54,059 bases of DNA from Betaproteobacteria bacterium (GTDB lineage: Bacteria; Pseudomonadota; Gammaproteobacteria; Burkholderiales; Methylophilaceae): NCBI GenBank assembly GCA_016868195.1, contig VGHQ01000006.1:1-54059 (forward strand), written 5' to 3'. The stretch's first letter is position 1. The number at the start of each line of letters is the position of its first letter. The notes under the pieces are model-generated. The model did not search any database. It saw nothing but the letters and a program-made list of their open reading frames with translations, and had not been told where the DNA came from. The translations under genes and the position numbers were made by a program. Shown here one piece after another: positions 35,426-44,351 of this stretch.

Positions 35426-37633
35426 ATGACTGATGCACTTCATATTCTAAAAGTTGCCCTCGATGTGCCACTCGATCGGGTATTTGACTATAAGACTGAG
35501 AATCCAAATACTCAGATTGGACAGTATGTGGTGGTACCTTTTGGTGCCCGCAGAATGATTGGTGTTGTAGTGGGTGTGTCTGATACCAGCTCAATCGAAT
35601 CTCAAAAACTAAAGTCTATTATACGTCTTGACCCGGAAGTCATTTTTAATGAGCAAAGTTTTAAGCTCTTTCAATTCTGTAGTCAGTATTATCACTATCC
35701 TCTTGGGCAAACGATTTTGTCCGCGGTGCCATCTCGACTAAAAAAAATAAATACTAAGGCGATGACAAAAAAGTATTTGTATCGCTTGACAAAGAAAGCC
35801 ATGCAATTAGGTGTCGATCAATTGCCGCCTCGGCAAACCATTTTAAAACGTATCTTCACGGCTTTCATTGATGCCAAAGAACTCGATGAAGCGAGTCTTC
35901 GTTCGATCAGCAGCACTTGGAAAAAATCAATCGAAACGTTAGATGAAATGGGCTGGATTGATAAAAATGAAGTGACATTAGACAGCAAAGTGTATAAAGA
36001 AGCCCCTATTCCATCTTTAAATTGCGATCAACAAAGGGCACTTCATTCCATATTAGAGACCAATGAAAAATTTATACCTTGGTTACTCTATGGAATTACT
36101 GGCAGTGGAAAAACGGAAGTGTATATTCGATTAATTGAGGCAACATTAAAAAAAGAACATGCTCAGGTACTTGTACTCGTTCCCGAAATTAATTTAACAC
36201 CGCAACTCGAGAATCGATTTAGATCGCGTTTTGAAAAATATACGCTTGTCACCCTTCATAGCCACTTAACGGATAACGAGCGCTTAAACCATTGGCGACT
36301 GGCTAAAGAGGGGGCTGCCCAAATTATCATTGGAACACGATTAAGTATTTTTACACCGATGCCACATCTATCTCTCATCATTATCGATGAAGAGCATGAT
36401 GCATCTTTTAAACAACAAGAGGGTTTACGTTATCATGCGAGAGACGTTGCCATCTTCCGTGCCAAATCTGAAAATATTCCAATAGTCATGGGGACTGCTA
36501 CACCTTCTCTTGAAACCTGGTTTAATGCGACTCAAACTAAAGATGCAAAAAAATTTGGGTTTCTAAAATTAACCTCGCGCGCAGTTCAAGATTCATCACT
36601 CCCTGAAATTAAGTGTATTGATATTTCAAAGTCAATAGTTACCAAAGGTTTTTCACCCTATCTTATTGAAGCTATTCGTGATCGTTTAAACAAAAAAGAA
36701 CAGAGTCTTATTTATATTAATCGACGAGGCTTTGCGCCCGTCCTCTTATGCCCCTCGTGTCAGTGGACAGGACAATGCCATCGTTGCAGTAGTCGTTTAG
36801 TGGTGCATTTAAATCAAAAAAGATTACGTTGCCATCACTGTGGCCATGATGAAAAAATGCCACAACAGTGTCCCTCCTGCGGCAACACAGATTTATATCC
36901 TACAGGTTTAGGTACACAGCGCATTGAAGAAACTTTAAAAGAATTTTTTCCTGAAGCGCATATTTTAAGAATAGACCGAGATTCAACAAGAACTAAAGAA
37001 GCACTTAATGATTTATTCTTAAAAATGAAAAATCGTGAGATCGATATTTTAATTGGTACTCAAATGCTCTCTAAGGGTCACGACTTCCCTCACTTAAGTT
37101 TAGTTGGTGTTCTAGATACGGACCAGGCTTTATATAGCCCCGACTTTAGAGCAAGCGAACGCTTATTTTCGCAGCTGATACAAGTGGGTGGCCGTGCTGG
37201 CCGTGCCAATATAAAAGGTGAAGTCTATATTCAAACCGCATTTCCAAATCACCCTTTATTTGAAGCTTTAAAAACGCATGACTTTGAGCGCTTTGCGAAT
37301 GAGCTTTTAAAAGAAAGGGAATTAGCAGAGCTAAGTCCTTTCGCGTTTCTAGTGCTCTTAAAAGCGGAAGCGCATCAATTGACCCATGTGATGAAGTTTT
37401 TAAATGAGGCTATGCAAAAAGCGCAGGATTTAAGTCATCACGTGACTGTTTATAATCCAGTCCGACCTATCATGGAAAGATTAAAAGGCATGGAAAGAGC
37501 GCAATTAGTTTTACAAGCAAGCTCTCGTGTTGCATTACAAAAATTACTTGACGAATGGGTATCTTTTCTACGTGAAAATAAATTAGGTCAAAAAGTGAAA
37601 TGGGTAGTAGATATTGACCCTTTAGAATTTTAA
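35426..37633 (+). CDS. priA: Primosomal protein N' (replication restart helicase)
   Basis: Superfamily 2 helicase that recognises stalled forks and reloads the replisome. The 735-residue protein has an N-terminal 3'-DNA-binding domain (VALDVPLDRVFDY), Walker A GITGSGKTEVYI, the DEEH box IIDEEHDASFKQ, and a zinc-binding insert with four CxxC pairs (CPSCQWTGQCHRC and later CHHC...CPSC). Helicase motifs V and VI include LIGTQMLSKGHDFP and QVGGRAGR. Full length. Confidence 0.97.
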   Translation: MTDALHILKVALDVPLDRVFDYKTENPNTQIGQYVVVPFGARRMIGVVVGVSDTSSIESQKLKSIIRLDPEVIFNEQSFKLFQFCSQYYHYPLGQTILSAVPSRLKKINTKAMTKKYLYRLTKKAMQLGVDQLPPRQTILKRIFTAFIDAKELDEASLRSISSTWKKSIETLDEMGWIDKNEVTLDSKVYKEAPIPSLNCDQQRALHSILETNEKFIPWLLYGITGSGKTEVYIRLIEATLKKEHAQVLVLVPEINLTPQLENRFRSRFEKYTLVTLHSHLTDNERLNHWRLAKEGAAQIIIGTRLSIFTPMPHLSLIIIDEEHDASFKQQEGLRYHARDVAIFRAKSENIPIVMGTATPSLETWFNATQTKDAKKFGFLKLTSRAVQDSSLPEIKCIDISKSIVTKGFSPYLIEAIRDRLNKKEQSLIYINRRGFAPVLLCPSCQWTGQCHRCSSRLVVHLNQKRLRCHHCGHDEKMPQQCPSCGNTDLYPTGLGTQRIEETLKEFFPEAHILRIDRDSTRTKEALNDLFLKMKNREIDILIGTQMLSKGHDFPHLSLVGVLDTDQALYSPDFRASERLFSQLIQVGGRAGRANIKGEVYIQTAFPNHPLFEALKTHDFERFANELLKERELAELSPFAFLVLLKAEAHQLTHVMKFLNEAMQKAQDLSHHVTVYNPVRPIMERLKGMERAQLVLQASSRVALQKLLDEWVSFLRENKLGQKVKWVVDIDPLEF

Positions 37634-37637
37634 AAAG

Positions 37638-38366
37638 TTATCTACTAACTCTTAGCGCAATAGCTTCCTGAAGTTTGACTGATAAGTCTTTTCTTGATTT
37701 AGTAGGTTTGACTGGATGTCCAATATCTAAAAAGACTTCAATATGATTTGATTTGGCAATACGTTTAAAGGATTGAAATAAAGTCATCGAACCATGAAAA
37801 CTTGTACGATTTGTAATCACATTATTTTCTTTGTATTTAATCGACAGGGGTAGAAGTAATTTATTTGCTTCGAAAGCTGATTGAAATAAGTTGCTCTTAA
37901 ATGGAAGCACTTGATATCCGTTTGACGTAATGCCCTCAGGGAAAATACATATCGACTGCTTTTGATTTTTGAAATGATGATTCATTGCCTGAATCACCTC
38001 AAGCAAGCTTGATTTGCGATTACGATCAACAAAAATGGCCCCAGAAATTTTAGCGAGCATTCCAATAATGGGCCACGTTTTGACATCAGATGCAGAGATA
38101 AACGTGATAGGTTTTAATGAAAAGATCACAGGAATATCAAGCCATGAAATATGGTTTGAAACCACAAGATAACTATCTTTACTTAAAAAATTTAAAACTT
38201 CTCCAGAAAGCGTAATTTTTATTTTTAAAATACGTAAAAGACGTTTCGCCCAGTGTTGAATAAGAATACTTCTGATCTTTCTTGGAAGCATAATCATAGC
38301 GATACAAAGAATTACTGCTAAAAGTAAATGGAGCGCCATCAGAATAGATTTAAAAATAAAGTTCAT
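37638..38366 (-). CDS. 1-acyl-sn-glycerol-3-phosphate acyltransferase (PlsC family)
   Basis: Lysophosphatidate acyltransferase-type membrane enzyme of about 242 residues. An N-terminal hydrophobic region (about 1-25) is followed by the catalytic HX4D motif NHISWLD (about 74-80), the ISGAIFVDRNRKSS block and the FPEGITSNG substrate motif (about 146). I prefer ATG 38366; a GTG at 38375, directly against the preceding stop, would add three residues. It is the last gene of a three-gene minus-strand set. The substrate could instead be ornithine lipid or another lysolipid. Confidence 0.85.
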   Translation of the reverse strand: MNFIFKSILMALHLLLAVILCIAMIMLPRKIRSILIQHWAKRLLRILKIKITLSGEVLNFLSKDSYLVVSNHISWLDIPVIFSLKPITFISASDVKTWPIIGMLAKISGAIFVDRNRKSSLLEVIQAMNHHFKNQKQSICIFPEGITSNGYQVLPFKSNLFQSAFEANKLLLPLSIKYKENNVITNRTSFHGSMTLFQSFKRIAKSNHIEVFLDIGHPVKPTKSRKDLSVKLQEAIALRVSR

Positions 38367-38375
38367 AGAGAGCAC

Positions 38376-38726
38376 TTATAAAAGTTCGATACCATACAGC
38401 TTTACAATTTTTGCAAAAACATAAAATGCGATCAAAGTAATGACAACGGAGATACCGAGCGTTGGCCAAAAACCAAATCGCTTCAGTAAAAAAGGAAACG
38501 TTAAGAACATGGGGAGCGTGGGCACGACGTACCAAAAGGTATACCAAGCATGATTTGCAATTTTAGATTCCGGCTGTTTTTCTATATAGAGCCAAATTAA
38601 AGTAAGCACAGTCACGAGAGGGAGGGCTGCTATGAGTCCGCCCAATCGGTCACTTTTTTTAGCTACCTCAGAAATTAAAACCACCATAGCTGAGGTCATT
38701 AAAAGTTTAAATAAAATCCACATCAT
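38376..38726 (-). CDS. DUF3147-like integral membrane protein
   Basis: A 116-residue hydrophobic protein with about four membrane helices. The N-terminal pattern ILFKLLMTSAMVVLISEVAKKS followed by LGGLIAALPLVTVLTLIWLY matches the small DUF3147 family. Function unknown. It overlaps the upstream acyltransferase-like gene by 4 bases, and its stop touches the start region of the PlsC-like gene, so the three are translationally coupled. Confidence 0.78.
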   Translation of the reverse strand: MMWILFKLLMTSAMVVLISEVAKKSDRLGGLIAALPLVTVLTLIWLYIEKQPESKIANHAWYTFWYVVPTLPMFLTFPFLLKRFGFWPTLGISVVITLIAFYVFAKIVKLYGIELL

Positions 38727-39928
38727 TGCCTTTCTTCCCTTAAAAAGTCTAGATTTAGTTTTTCGTCAGGGTAAGCTTTTAAGTAAGTCGCTAAATCCTG
38801 ATCGAGCGCACCCCAGTTTAGGAAACTAGCCATTTTTTTATAAATTTTATGAATGATTATATTTCGATGCTTACAAAAATTTGTTAAATAAATGAGTTGA
38901 TGACCAGTTTCAATTTTAGCAGGGTAGGCTGCTTGGCCACTTTGAATAGTTTTGGCACCAATTTTGTATGACCAGTTGATACATTCAATCCATAATCGAA
39001 AATAAATAAACCAATCCTGAGGAGCTTCATAATCAATACCTATAAATTTATTAACCACATGATCGTTTAATTGAAAACATAGCATAAAAGCAATTATTTC
39101 ATTTGAAGATTGATGTCTCAGAATAATAAAGTGGGCTTCTTTCTCACGAGAAATAAACTCAAAAAATTCTGGTGTCAGCTCTTCGAATCTATTTTTTTCT
39201 TTTAAATAGGTTTTTTTAAATAGGCGATAAAGTTGATGAAGGGTCTGATTGTCTGGCAAATGAATGACGGTGACATCGAGCGGAGCCGAGAGACCTTTTT
39301 TTAATTTCTGTCTAAGTTGATATCTTTGCGATGTTTTAAGTGATGCAAAGTAGTCCTCCGTTTCATTTCCTTCAAGCTTAAGTAGCGTTGACGGAAGTCC
39401 TACAAGCGGGAATAGATTTTTAGATGTAGAAATTTTTGAGAGTGTTTGATGAGATGCCTCTGGAAAATCTTTCCATACCAACATAGACGTATTATATTTT
39501 TTTGCTTGTTTTTCAGCAGCCTCTTGAACGCAAAGAAAAATATCATCTTGAGTGACCTCGTTATTTTTTAAAAACTGCGGATCAATTCCGATATATCCTT
39601 CGTCAGAGCAGGCGCTTCCTATAAAAAAAGTACGTTGATATAAAAAGGATGGGATGATTTTGCCTATTAATTTCGCTAAAGGAAAAAATAGGGGGGGCGT
39701 AAAAAGTTCGATAGGCACATCCATAACAAAGGCAGGCGCTATACCGACGGGTTGACCATTATAGGAAATCAGTCCGTAGGTAAAAGTGAATTGTTTTTCA
39801 AGATGAGAGCATTCAAGGGATCGATACCACCATTGACCTTCGTATGGCGCTGGGAAGCAATTATCCCAGAGCGCTTGCGGAATTTGCGATTCAGAATTAA
39901 GCCATTCAAGAGTGAGCTGTTGTATCAT
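38723..39928 (-). CDS. GNAT/FemAB-like N-acyltransferase family protein
   Basis: A 401-residue protein resembling the peptidogalycan-biosynthesis/FemAB-like families (Pfam FemAB_like / Acetyltransf_6). Supporting segments are the repeated alpha/beta architecture, LKTSQRYQLRQKLKKGL, the FKKTYLKEKNRFEELTPEFF stretch and IQSGQAAYPAKIETGHQ near the C-terminus. No signal peptide or membrane helix is evident. It heads a unit with the DUF3147-like and PlsC-like genes, which points to a lipid or envelope modification role; the substrate is unknown. Confidence 0.72.
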   Translation of the reverse strand: MIQQLTLEWLNSESQIPQALWDNCFPAPYEGQWWYRSLECSHLEKQFTFTYGLISYNGQPVGIAPAFVMDVPIELFTPPLFFPLAKLIGKIIPSFLYQRTFFIGSACSDEGYIGIDPQFLKNNEVTQDDIFLCVQEAAEKQAKKYNTSMLVWKDFPEASHQTLSKISTSKNLFPLVGLPSTLLKLEGNETEDYFASLKTSQRYQLRQKLKKGLSAPLDVTVIHLPDNQTLHQLYRLFKKTYLKEKNRFEELTPEFFEFISREKEAHFIILRHQSSNEIIAFMLCFQLNDHVVNKFIGIDYEAPQDWFIYFRLWIECINWSYKIGAKTIQSGQAAYPAKIETGHQLIYLTNFCKHRNIIIHKIYKKMASFLNWGALDQDLATYLKAYPDEKLNLDFLREERQ

Positions 39929-39967
39929 TTATGAGAATTATACTTAAAACCTTATAATTCTTGACTT

Positions 39968-40266
39968 ATGCAGAAATTTTTATTTTTTATAACTATACTT
40001 TTTTTAGCAGCTCACTTTTTGCAGTTCATTCAGATTATTGCGTGAGTTGTGAGCGAGATAATCATGGCCGGATTAAAAGAAGTCTTGAAGTAAAAAAAGC
40101 TTTTAAAAAAATGCAGCCGTGCCCATCTACAGGGAAATCTTTTGGAGCTTATCCTGGCTACATTATTGATCACATCATTCCCTTAAAGCGAGGTGGATTA
40201 GATGATGCATCTAATATGCAATGGCAGACTTTAGAAGAGTCAAAAGAAAAAGACAAATGGGAATAA
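39968..40266 (+). pseudogene. Secreted HNH endonuclease-like gene with a one-base frameshift in the signal peptide
   Basis: The ATG at 39968 opens a signal-peptide frame (MQKFLFFITILF...), while the mature domain lies in another frame: AVHSDYCVSCERDNHGRIKR, CPSTGKSFGAYPGYIIDHII and the HNH core DHIIPLKRGGLDDASNMQWQ. Adding one T to the run of seven at 39999-40005, or to the run of five at 40016-40020, joins the frames into one ~99-residue protein with a clean signal peptide ending LFA or FFA. Intact proteins of this type are common in Proteobacteria. Either the gene is broken, or it is rescued by slippage, or one base was lost in sequencing. A TATAAT at 39953-39958 puts the likely transcript start almost at the ATG. 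Confidence 0.75.
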
Positions 40267-40308
40267 CTTTTTATTTTGAGATGAGATTTCAAGTAATATA
40301 ATCTACCT

Positions 40309-40482
40309 ATGAAACGGCAAATTTTTTATATCCACTATCCTCAAGAGCATCAGGGCGATGCATTACATGCCTACCAATGTAAATATTGCAAAATAGATAC
40401 AGTGAAAATTAACGGTTTACTTGAAAATCATTTGCCAAATTGTCACTATAGAATTGAAAAAGAAAAAACAATTACTGAGTAA
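40309..40482 (+). CDS. Small putative zinc-binding protein
   Basis: A 57-residue protein, MKRQIFYIHYPQEHQGD at the start, with a possible metal site formed by YQCKYCKI (CxxC) and, 15-20 residues later, NHLPNCHY (His and Cys ligands). Not recognised. A TATAAT at 40297-40302 lies only 6 bases before the ATG, so the mRNA is probably leaderless. The last 11 bases overlap the 3' end of the convergent ROK kinase gene. Evidence that it is real: a compact start, a good -10, ordered cysteines and no competing frame. Confidence 0.6.
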   Translation: MKRQIFYIHYPQEHQGDALHAYQCKYCKIDTVKINGLLENHLPNCHYRIEKEKTITE

Positions 40483-41374
40483 GTCGCTTACCAATTAAGG
40501 CTGCACCAATGACCCCTGCCGAATCACCTAATATATTCTTAACGATAGGTGTTGTAGGCACATCATTAAAAATACGCTTATAAACTTCTTCAATGCCTTC
40601 TTTATATAAACTTCCTTCATTGGAAAGTCCGCCACCTAAGACGACAATGTCAGGATCCAGAATATTAATAAGATTAGCTAAGGCTTGTCCAAAACGAGCA
40701 TAGAAATCTTGTTTAATTTTTTTTAAAGACTCATCTTTTAATGGGATTCTAAAAAAATCCATTGCTGAGATCGAGTTGCCCGTTGTATTTTTAATTCTTT
40801 TTTCTAAGCCACCTCCTGATATAAAACTCTCAACACAACCACTTGCGCCGCAATAACAGGGCGACCCTTGAGGATCAATCACCATATGACCCCACTCACC
40901 CGCAATATTTTGTGGGCCTTGTCTAATTTTTCCATCAAATACGATGCCACCCCCACAACCTGTTCCCATAATGACACCAAACACCGAAGGATATCCTTTA
41001 CCTGCACCCATTATTGCTTCTGCGAGTGCAAAACAATTAGCATCATTTTCAATGACGATATCATGCACTAATTTATCTTCAAGCAAAGCTTGTATTGGCA
41101 AATCATTCAAACAAAGGGTATTGGAGTTTTTTAGTAGATGTGTTTTTTTTGAAATAGAACCAGGCGTGCCTAAGCCGAGTGTGTGTGATTTATTTTGTAT
41201 TGATATCACTGCTTTTGAGTAGAGAGTATGCATTTGATCAAAGATATGTTCACTTCCTAAATGCGCTTCAGTGAATAATCTTTCTCGAAAGTGGATTTTA
41301 TCCTGACTATCTAATACAGCCACCTCAATTTTAGTACCACCTAAATCAATACCAATATGATAATTGGAGACCAT
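40472..41374 (-). CDS. ROK-family sugar kinase
   Basis: ATP-dependent kinase of a hexose such as glucose, fructose or N-acetylglucosamine; the exact sugar cannot be told from sequence. The 300 residues show the N-terminal phosphate loop IGIDLGGTKIEVAVLD, the IENDANCFALAEA catalytic segment, the GTGCGGGIVFDGKI loop and the ROK zinc motif with CYCGASGCVESF. There is no helix-turn-helix, so it is a kinase rather than a ROK repressor. It starts directly after the dedA stop. Confidence 0.9.
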   Translation of the reverse strand: MVSNYHIGIDLGGTKIEVAVLDSQDKIHFRERLFTEAHLGSEHIFDQMHTLYSKAVISIQNKSHTLGLGTPGSISKKTHLLKNSNTLCLNDLPIQALLEDKLVHDIVIENDANCFALAEAIMGAGKGYPSVFGVIMGTGCGGGIVFDGKIRQGPQNIAGEWGHMVIDPQGSPCYCGASGCVESFISGGGLEKRIKNTTGNSISAMDFFRIPLKDESLKKIKQDFYARFGQALANLINILDPDIVVLGGGLSNEGSLYKEGIEEVYKRIFNDVPTTPIVKNILGDSAGVIGAALIGKRLTQ

Positions 41375-41986
41375 TTAATTATTTTGAAAATGACGTCTGA
41401 TATACCAGGCGATAAAGATCGCTATACCAGCTGCAATCACATAATGAAATTTGTGAAAGTAAAATTTTAATGTGTCCCATTGTTCACCAAATACCATACC
41501 AATATATGCGAGTGTCCAGCACCATATAAAGGAACCTACAAACGTATAGATAATGAATTTCGTCATATTCATTCTTGCAATACCTGCAGGAAGTGCTATA
41601 AAAGTTCTCACTGCAGGAAGGAGACGGCCTATAAAAATAATGATCTCACCATAATTTTTAAACCAATCATCCGCCATCTTTAAATCTTTTTTAGAGATAA
41701 GTACGAAGCGACCATATTTTTCAGCAAGATTTCTTCCACCTGTTTTACTAATATAATAAGCAGGTATAGAGCCCAATACACATCCTAGTGCACCCATGAA
41801 AGCTACGATCCAAAGCACCATCTGGCTTTTATAAACAAGGTACCCCGCAAAAGGCATAATAATTTCTGAGGGTAATGGAATGCAAGCTGACTCGATGGCC
41901 ATCAATAGGACGATGCCTCCATATCCCATACTGGATATGACGCTCATAATCCACACAGCCAATAATCCGATTAATTTTTCTAACAT
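41375..41986 (-). CDS. DedA-family inner-membrane protein
   Basis: Member of the DedA superfamily, polytopic proteins linked to lipid scrambling (undecaprenyl-phosphate or phospholipid) and membrane homeostasis. About 203 residues from ATG 41986; a TTG at 42001 would add five. The membrane-facing motif ESACIPLPSEIIMPFAGYL, GSIPAYYISKTGGRNLAEKY and the GRLLPAVRTFIALPAGIA signature are present. It is directly followed by the ROK kinase. Confidence 0.9.
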   Translation of the reverse strand: MLEKLIGLLAVWIMSVISSMGYGGIVLLMAIESACIPLPSEIIMPFAGYLVYKSQMVLWIVAFMGALGCVLGSIPAYYISKTGGRNLAEKYGRFVLISKKDLKMADDWFKNYGEIIIFIGRLLPAVRTFIALPAGIARMNMTKFIIYTFVGSFIWCWTLAYIGMVFGEQWDTLKFYFHKFHYVIAAGIAIFIAWYIRRHFQNN

Positions 41987-42098
41987 TACTTTATAGTCCA
42001 ATTAAAGTTGATATTGAATTCTATCGTATGTTACATAAACCTTTAATGAATCCCTAAATCATTACTATAATGAATGAACAAAGTTTAAAAAAATATAT

Positions 42099-42323
42099 AT
42101 GAAACAGATGACAGTTTTATTTCTATTTGTTTTGCTCTCAAGTTGCAGCATGATGACTTACACAAATCAGAGTAAACTATCGAATGCAAGTCAAACTTAT
42201 ATTATCAACTGTGCTTTTTGGGATGCTTGTTATGCAAAAGCAGAGAAGTTATGTCCAAAGGATTATACTCTTGTAGATAAATCAACAAGCCTGCCTTACA
42301 GTTTAGAAATTTTGTGCAAATAA
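42099..42323 (+). CDS. Small lipoprotein with conserved cysteine pattern
   Basis: A 74-residue protein with a lipoprotein signal (MKQMTVLFLFVLLSSC; lipobox LSSC, lipidated Cys16). A mature part follows with four further cysteines in the arrangement INCAFWDACYAKAEKLCPKD. Similar short lipoproteins of unknown function, with a paired-cysteine and C-x-K-A motif, are frequent in Proteobacteria. A TATAAT at 42066-42071 provides a nearby -10. Monocistronic between dedA and a cupin gene. Confidence 0.72.
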   Translation: MKQMTVLFLFVLLSSCSMMTYTNQSKLSNASQTYIINCAFWDACYAKAEKLCPKDYTLVDKSTSLPYSLEILCK

Positions 42324-42449
42324 CATTTAGTTATTAAATGATCAAATCTATGCATGTATGGCATGCATCATTTCTAAATAAAGTATCGTAATTTATTTTT
42401 GATGTGATGATATATCTTAAAGAAGCCTTAACTGATTGAATCTTTTTTA

Positions 42450-42725
42450 TTAACCAAAGTGATAATGTTTTTTCAGTGCTTTTTTAACATGCCAAGTGCA
42501 AGACAATCCCTCTTTGAAAGTGACAAGATCACCCTGACCAAAATTAACAGGCTCGCCTCCATCAGGGGTGACTGTCACTTCACCTTCTAGAATATAGGCA
42601 ATCTCTTGTTCCGAATAACTCCACGGGAAAGTGGATGGCTCTTTTGACCATGTGGGACATGACCTTATACCTAAAGCATTAAGCCTCTCTTCACTTGGAT
42701 TTTTTTCAACAATAATTTTAGACAT
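42450..42725 (-). CDS. Cupin-domain protein (DUF861/EutQ-like)
   Basis: A small single-domain cupin of about 91 residues. The pattern TWSKEPSTFPWSYSEQEIAY, then ILEGEVTVTPDGGEPVNFGQGD and GLSCTWHVKKALKKHYHFG is typical of the Cupin_3 group. The usual metal ligands are partly replaced, so catalysis is uncertain and it may be a small-molecule-binding protein. The second of two tandem Met codons is a plausible start. Confidence 0.82.
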   Translation of the reverse strand: MSKIIVEKNPSEERLNALGIRSCPTWSKEPSTFPWSYSEQEIAYILEGEVTVTPDGGEPVNFGQGDLVTFKEGLSCTWHVKKALKKHYHFG

Positions 42726-42836
42726 CACGGTCTCCTATAAGATGAATGGATTATTTATTATAATAAACATATTAAAATATTAGTAAATCATCATGCTCAA
42801 TCTAGACCACATGTCTTCCTTCCCAAGATTCATTCA

Positions 42837-44300
42837 ATGAATAAGCAACAGTCAGAAAAAGTGGGTTGGCATTTTGATCAAACCTATATAAAGCTTCCTA
42901 AAGATTTTTTTGTGGAGCAGCTCCCAATAAAAGTATCCAATCCCAAAATGATTTTGCTCAATGTGTCTTTATTAAAATCTTTAGGACTGGATAAAGAAAG
43001 TTTGAGTCTTGAAGCTTGGGCCAATATTTTTTCTGGCAATGAAATTCCTGAAAAAGCATACCCTATAGCACAAGCATATGCAGGGCATCAATTTGGACAC
43101 TTCACTCAATTGGGTGATGGAAGAGCAGTTCTATTAGGCGAACAGATTAGTCCAGATGGCGAACGTTTTGATATTCAATTTAAAGGTTCAGGACAAACGC
43201 CTTATTCTAAACGTGGCGATGGCCGTGCTGCATTAGGTCCTATGCTTCGTGAATACATCATTAGTGAAGCGATGCATGCGTTAAATATCCCAACGACAAG
43301 AAGTCTGGCAGTGGTAGCCACCGGAGACATTGTCATGCGGGAAGAAGCATTACCTGGCGCAATACTCACAAGAGTTGCAAAAAGTCATATTCGAGTCGGT
43401 ACTTTTCAATTCGCATCCACATTAAACGATGTCAATCAATTAAAAATACTCGCTGATTACACGATTGATCGACACTTTTTAGAATGTAAAGAAGAAGCTA
43501 ATCCCTATCTCGCTTTTTTAAATAGAGTCACGGAAAGACAGGCTTCACTCGTAAGCCAATGGATGCATGTGGGTTTTATTCATGGTGTCATGAATACAGA
43601 CAATATGTCGATCAGTGGTGAAACGATTGATTATGGTCCTTGTGCATTTATGGATCGCTACCACCCTGAAACTGTATTTAGTTCGATTGACCGTCAGGGT
43701 CGCTATGCGTATGCCAATCAAGCACCCATTGCACAGTGGAATCTTGCAAGATTTGCGGAGACACTCCTTCCACTTATTGATCAAGATACTGATAAATCTA
43801 TTCAATTAGCGTCTCAATCAGTGAATAGTTTTTCAGATCAATTTCAAAAAGCATGGTTACAAGGCATGCGACAAAAAATAGGTTTATTTAATGAGGATAC
43901 AAGTGATATAGATTTAATCAATGAATTTCTAATTCACATGCAAAAAAATAAAGCTGACTATACCCTCACATTTAGACATCTTTCGTCAGATGCAATTTTG
44001 AAGGACGCTATTTTTGAAGATGAACTATTTAAAGCTTGGTATAAAAAATGGCTTTACCGTATTCAAAAACAAAAAGAAGGTGAGGAGACATCAAAGCTTA
44101 TGATGTTAAGACATAATCCAGCCATCATTCCTCGTAATTATTTGGTGGAGAAAGCATTGTCGCTCGCAGTAGAAGATCAAGATTACAGATTCTTAAATGA
44201 TTTTATTGCAGCACTTCAAAAACCCTACGAGGACTCCAAGGTATTTAGTGAGCCACCTTTAGAGGAAGATAAATTTTATCGAACGTTTTGTGGGACTTAA
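42837..44300 (+). CDS. selO: Protein adenylyltransferase SelO (YdiU family)
   Basis: Pseudokinase-fold enzyme that transfers AMP from ATP to protein hydroxyls, linked to redox homeostasis. The 487 residues match bacterial SelO. Supporting motifs are AYAGHQFGHFTQLGDGRAVL, FKGSGQTPYSKRGDGRAALG, the metal-binding HGVMNTDNMSISGETIDYGP, and the conserved C-terminal cysteine in FCGT (the position of selenocysteine in some eukaryotic homologues). It is followed by a hairpin that terminates the convergent gene. Confidence 0.95.
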   Translation: MNKQQSEKVGWHFDQTYIKLPKDFFVEQLPIKVSNPKMILLNVSLLKSLGLDKESLSLEAWANIFSGNEIPEKAYPIAQAYAGHQFGHFTQLGDGRAVLLGEQISPDGERFDIQFKGSGQTPYSKRGDGRAALGPMLREYIISEAMHALNIPTTRSLAVVATGDIVMREEALPGAILTRVAKSHIRVGTFQFASTLNDVNQLKILADYTIDRHFLECKEEANPYLAFLNRVTERQASLVSQWMHVGFIHGVMNTDNMSISGETIDYGPCAFMDRYHPETVFSSIDRQGRYAYANQAPIAQWNLARFAETLLPLIDQDTDKSIQLASQSVNSFSDQFQKAWLQGMRQKIGLFNEDTSDIDLINEFLIHMQKNKADYTLTFRHLSSDAILKDAIFEDELFKAWYKKWLYRIQKQKEGEETSKLMMLRHNPAIIPRNYLVEKALSLAVEDQDYRFLNDFIAALQKPYEDSKVFSEPPLEEDKFYRTFCGT

Positions 44301-44310
44301 AAAAAGAAAA

Positions 44311-44342
44311 TCACACATAAGATGAATGCCTCTTATGTGTGA
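44311..44342 (-). terminator. Terminator hairpin of the coiled-coil gene
   Basis: A perfect 12-bp stem (44311-44322 with 44331-44342, 8-base loop), followed on the minus strand by a T-rich run (the A-rich tail of selO on the plus strand). It serves the minus-strand gene at 44352. On the plus strand the hairpin follows the selO stop by 10 bases but lacks a T-tract. Confidence 0.7.
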
Positions 44343-44351
44343 AAAACGAAG

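Noticed and set aside
42070-42102. Ten-codon leader peptide overlapping the lipoprotein start (ATGA)
   Set aside because: Its ATG lies inside the likely -10 TATAAT, so it would not be transcribed as a leader.
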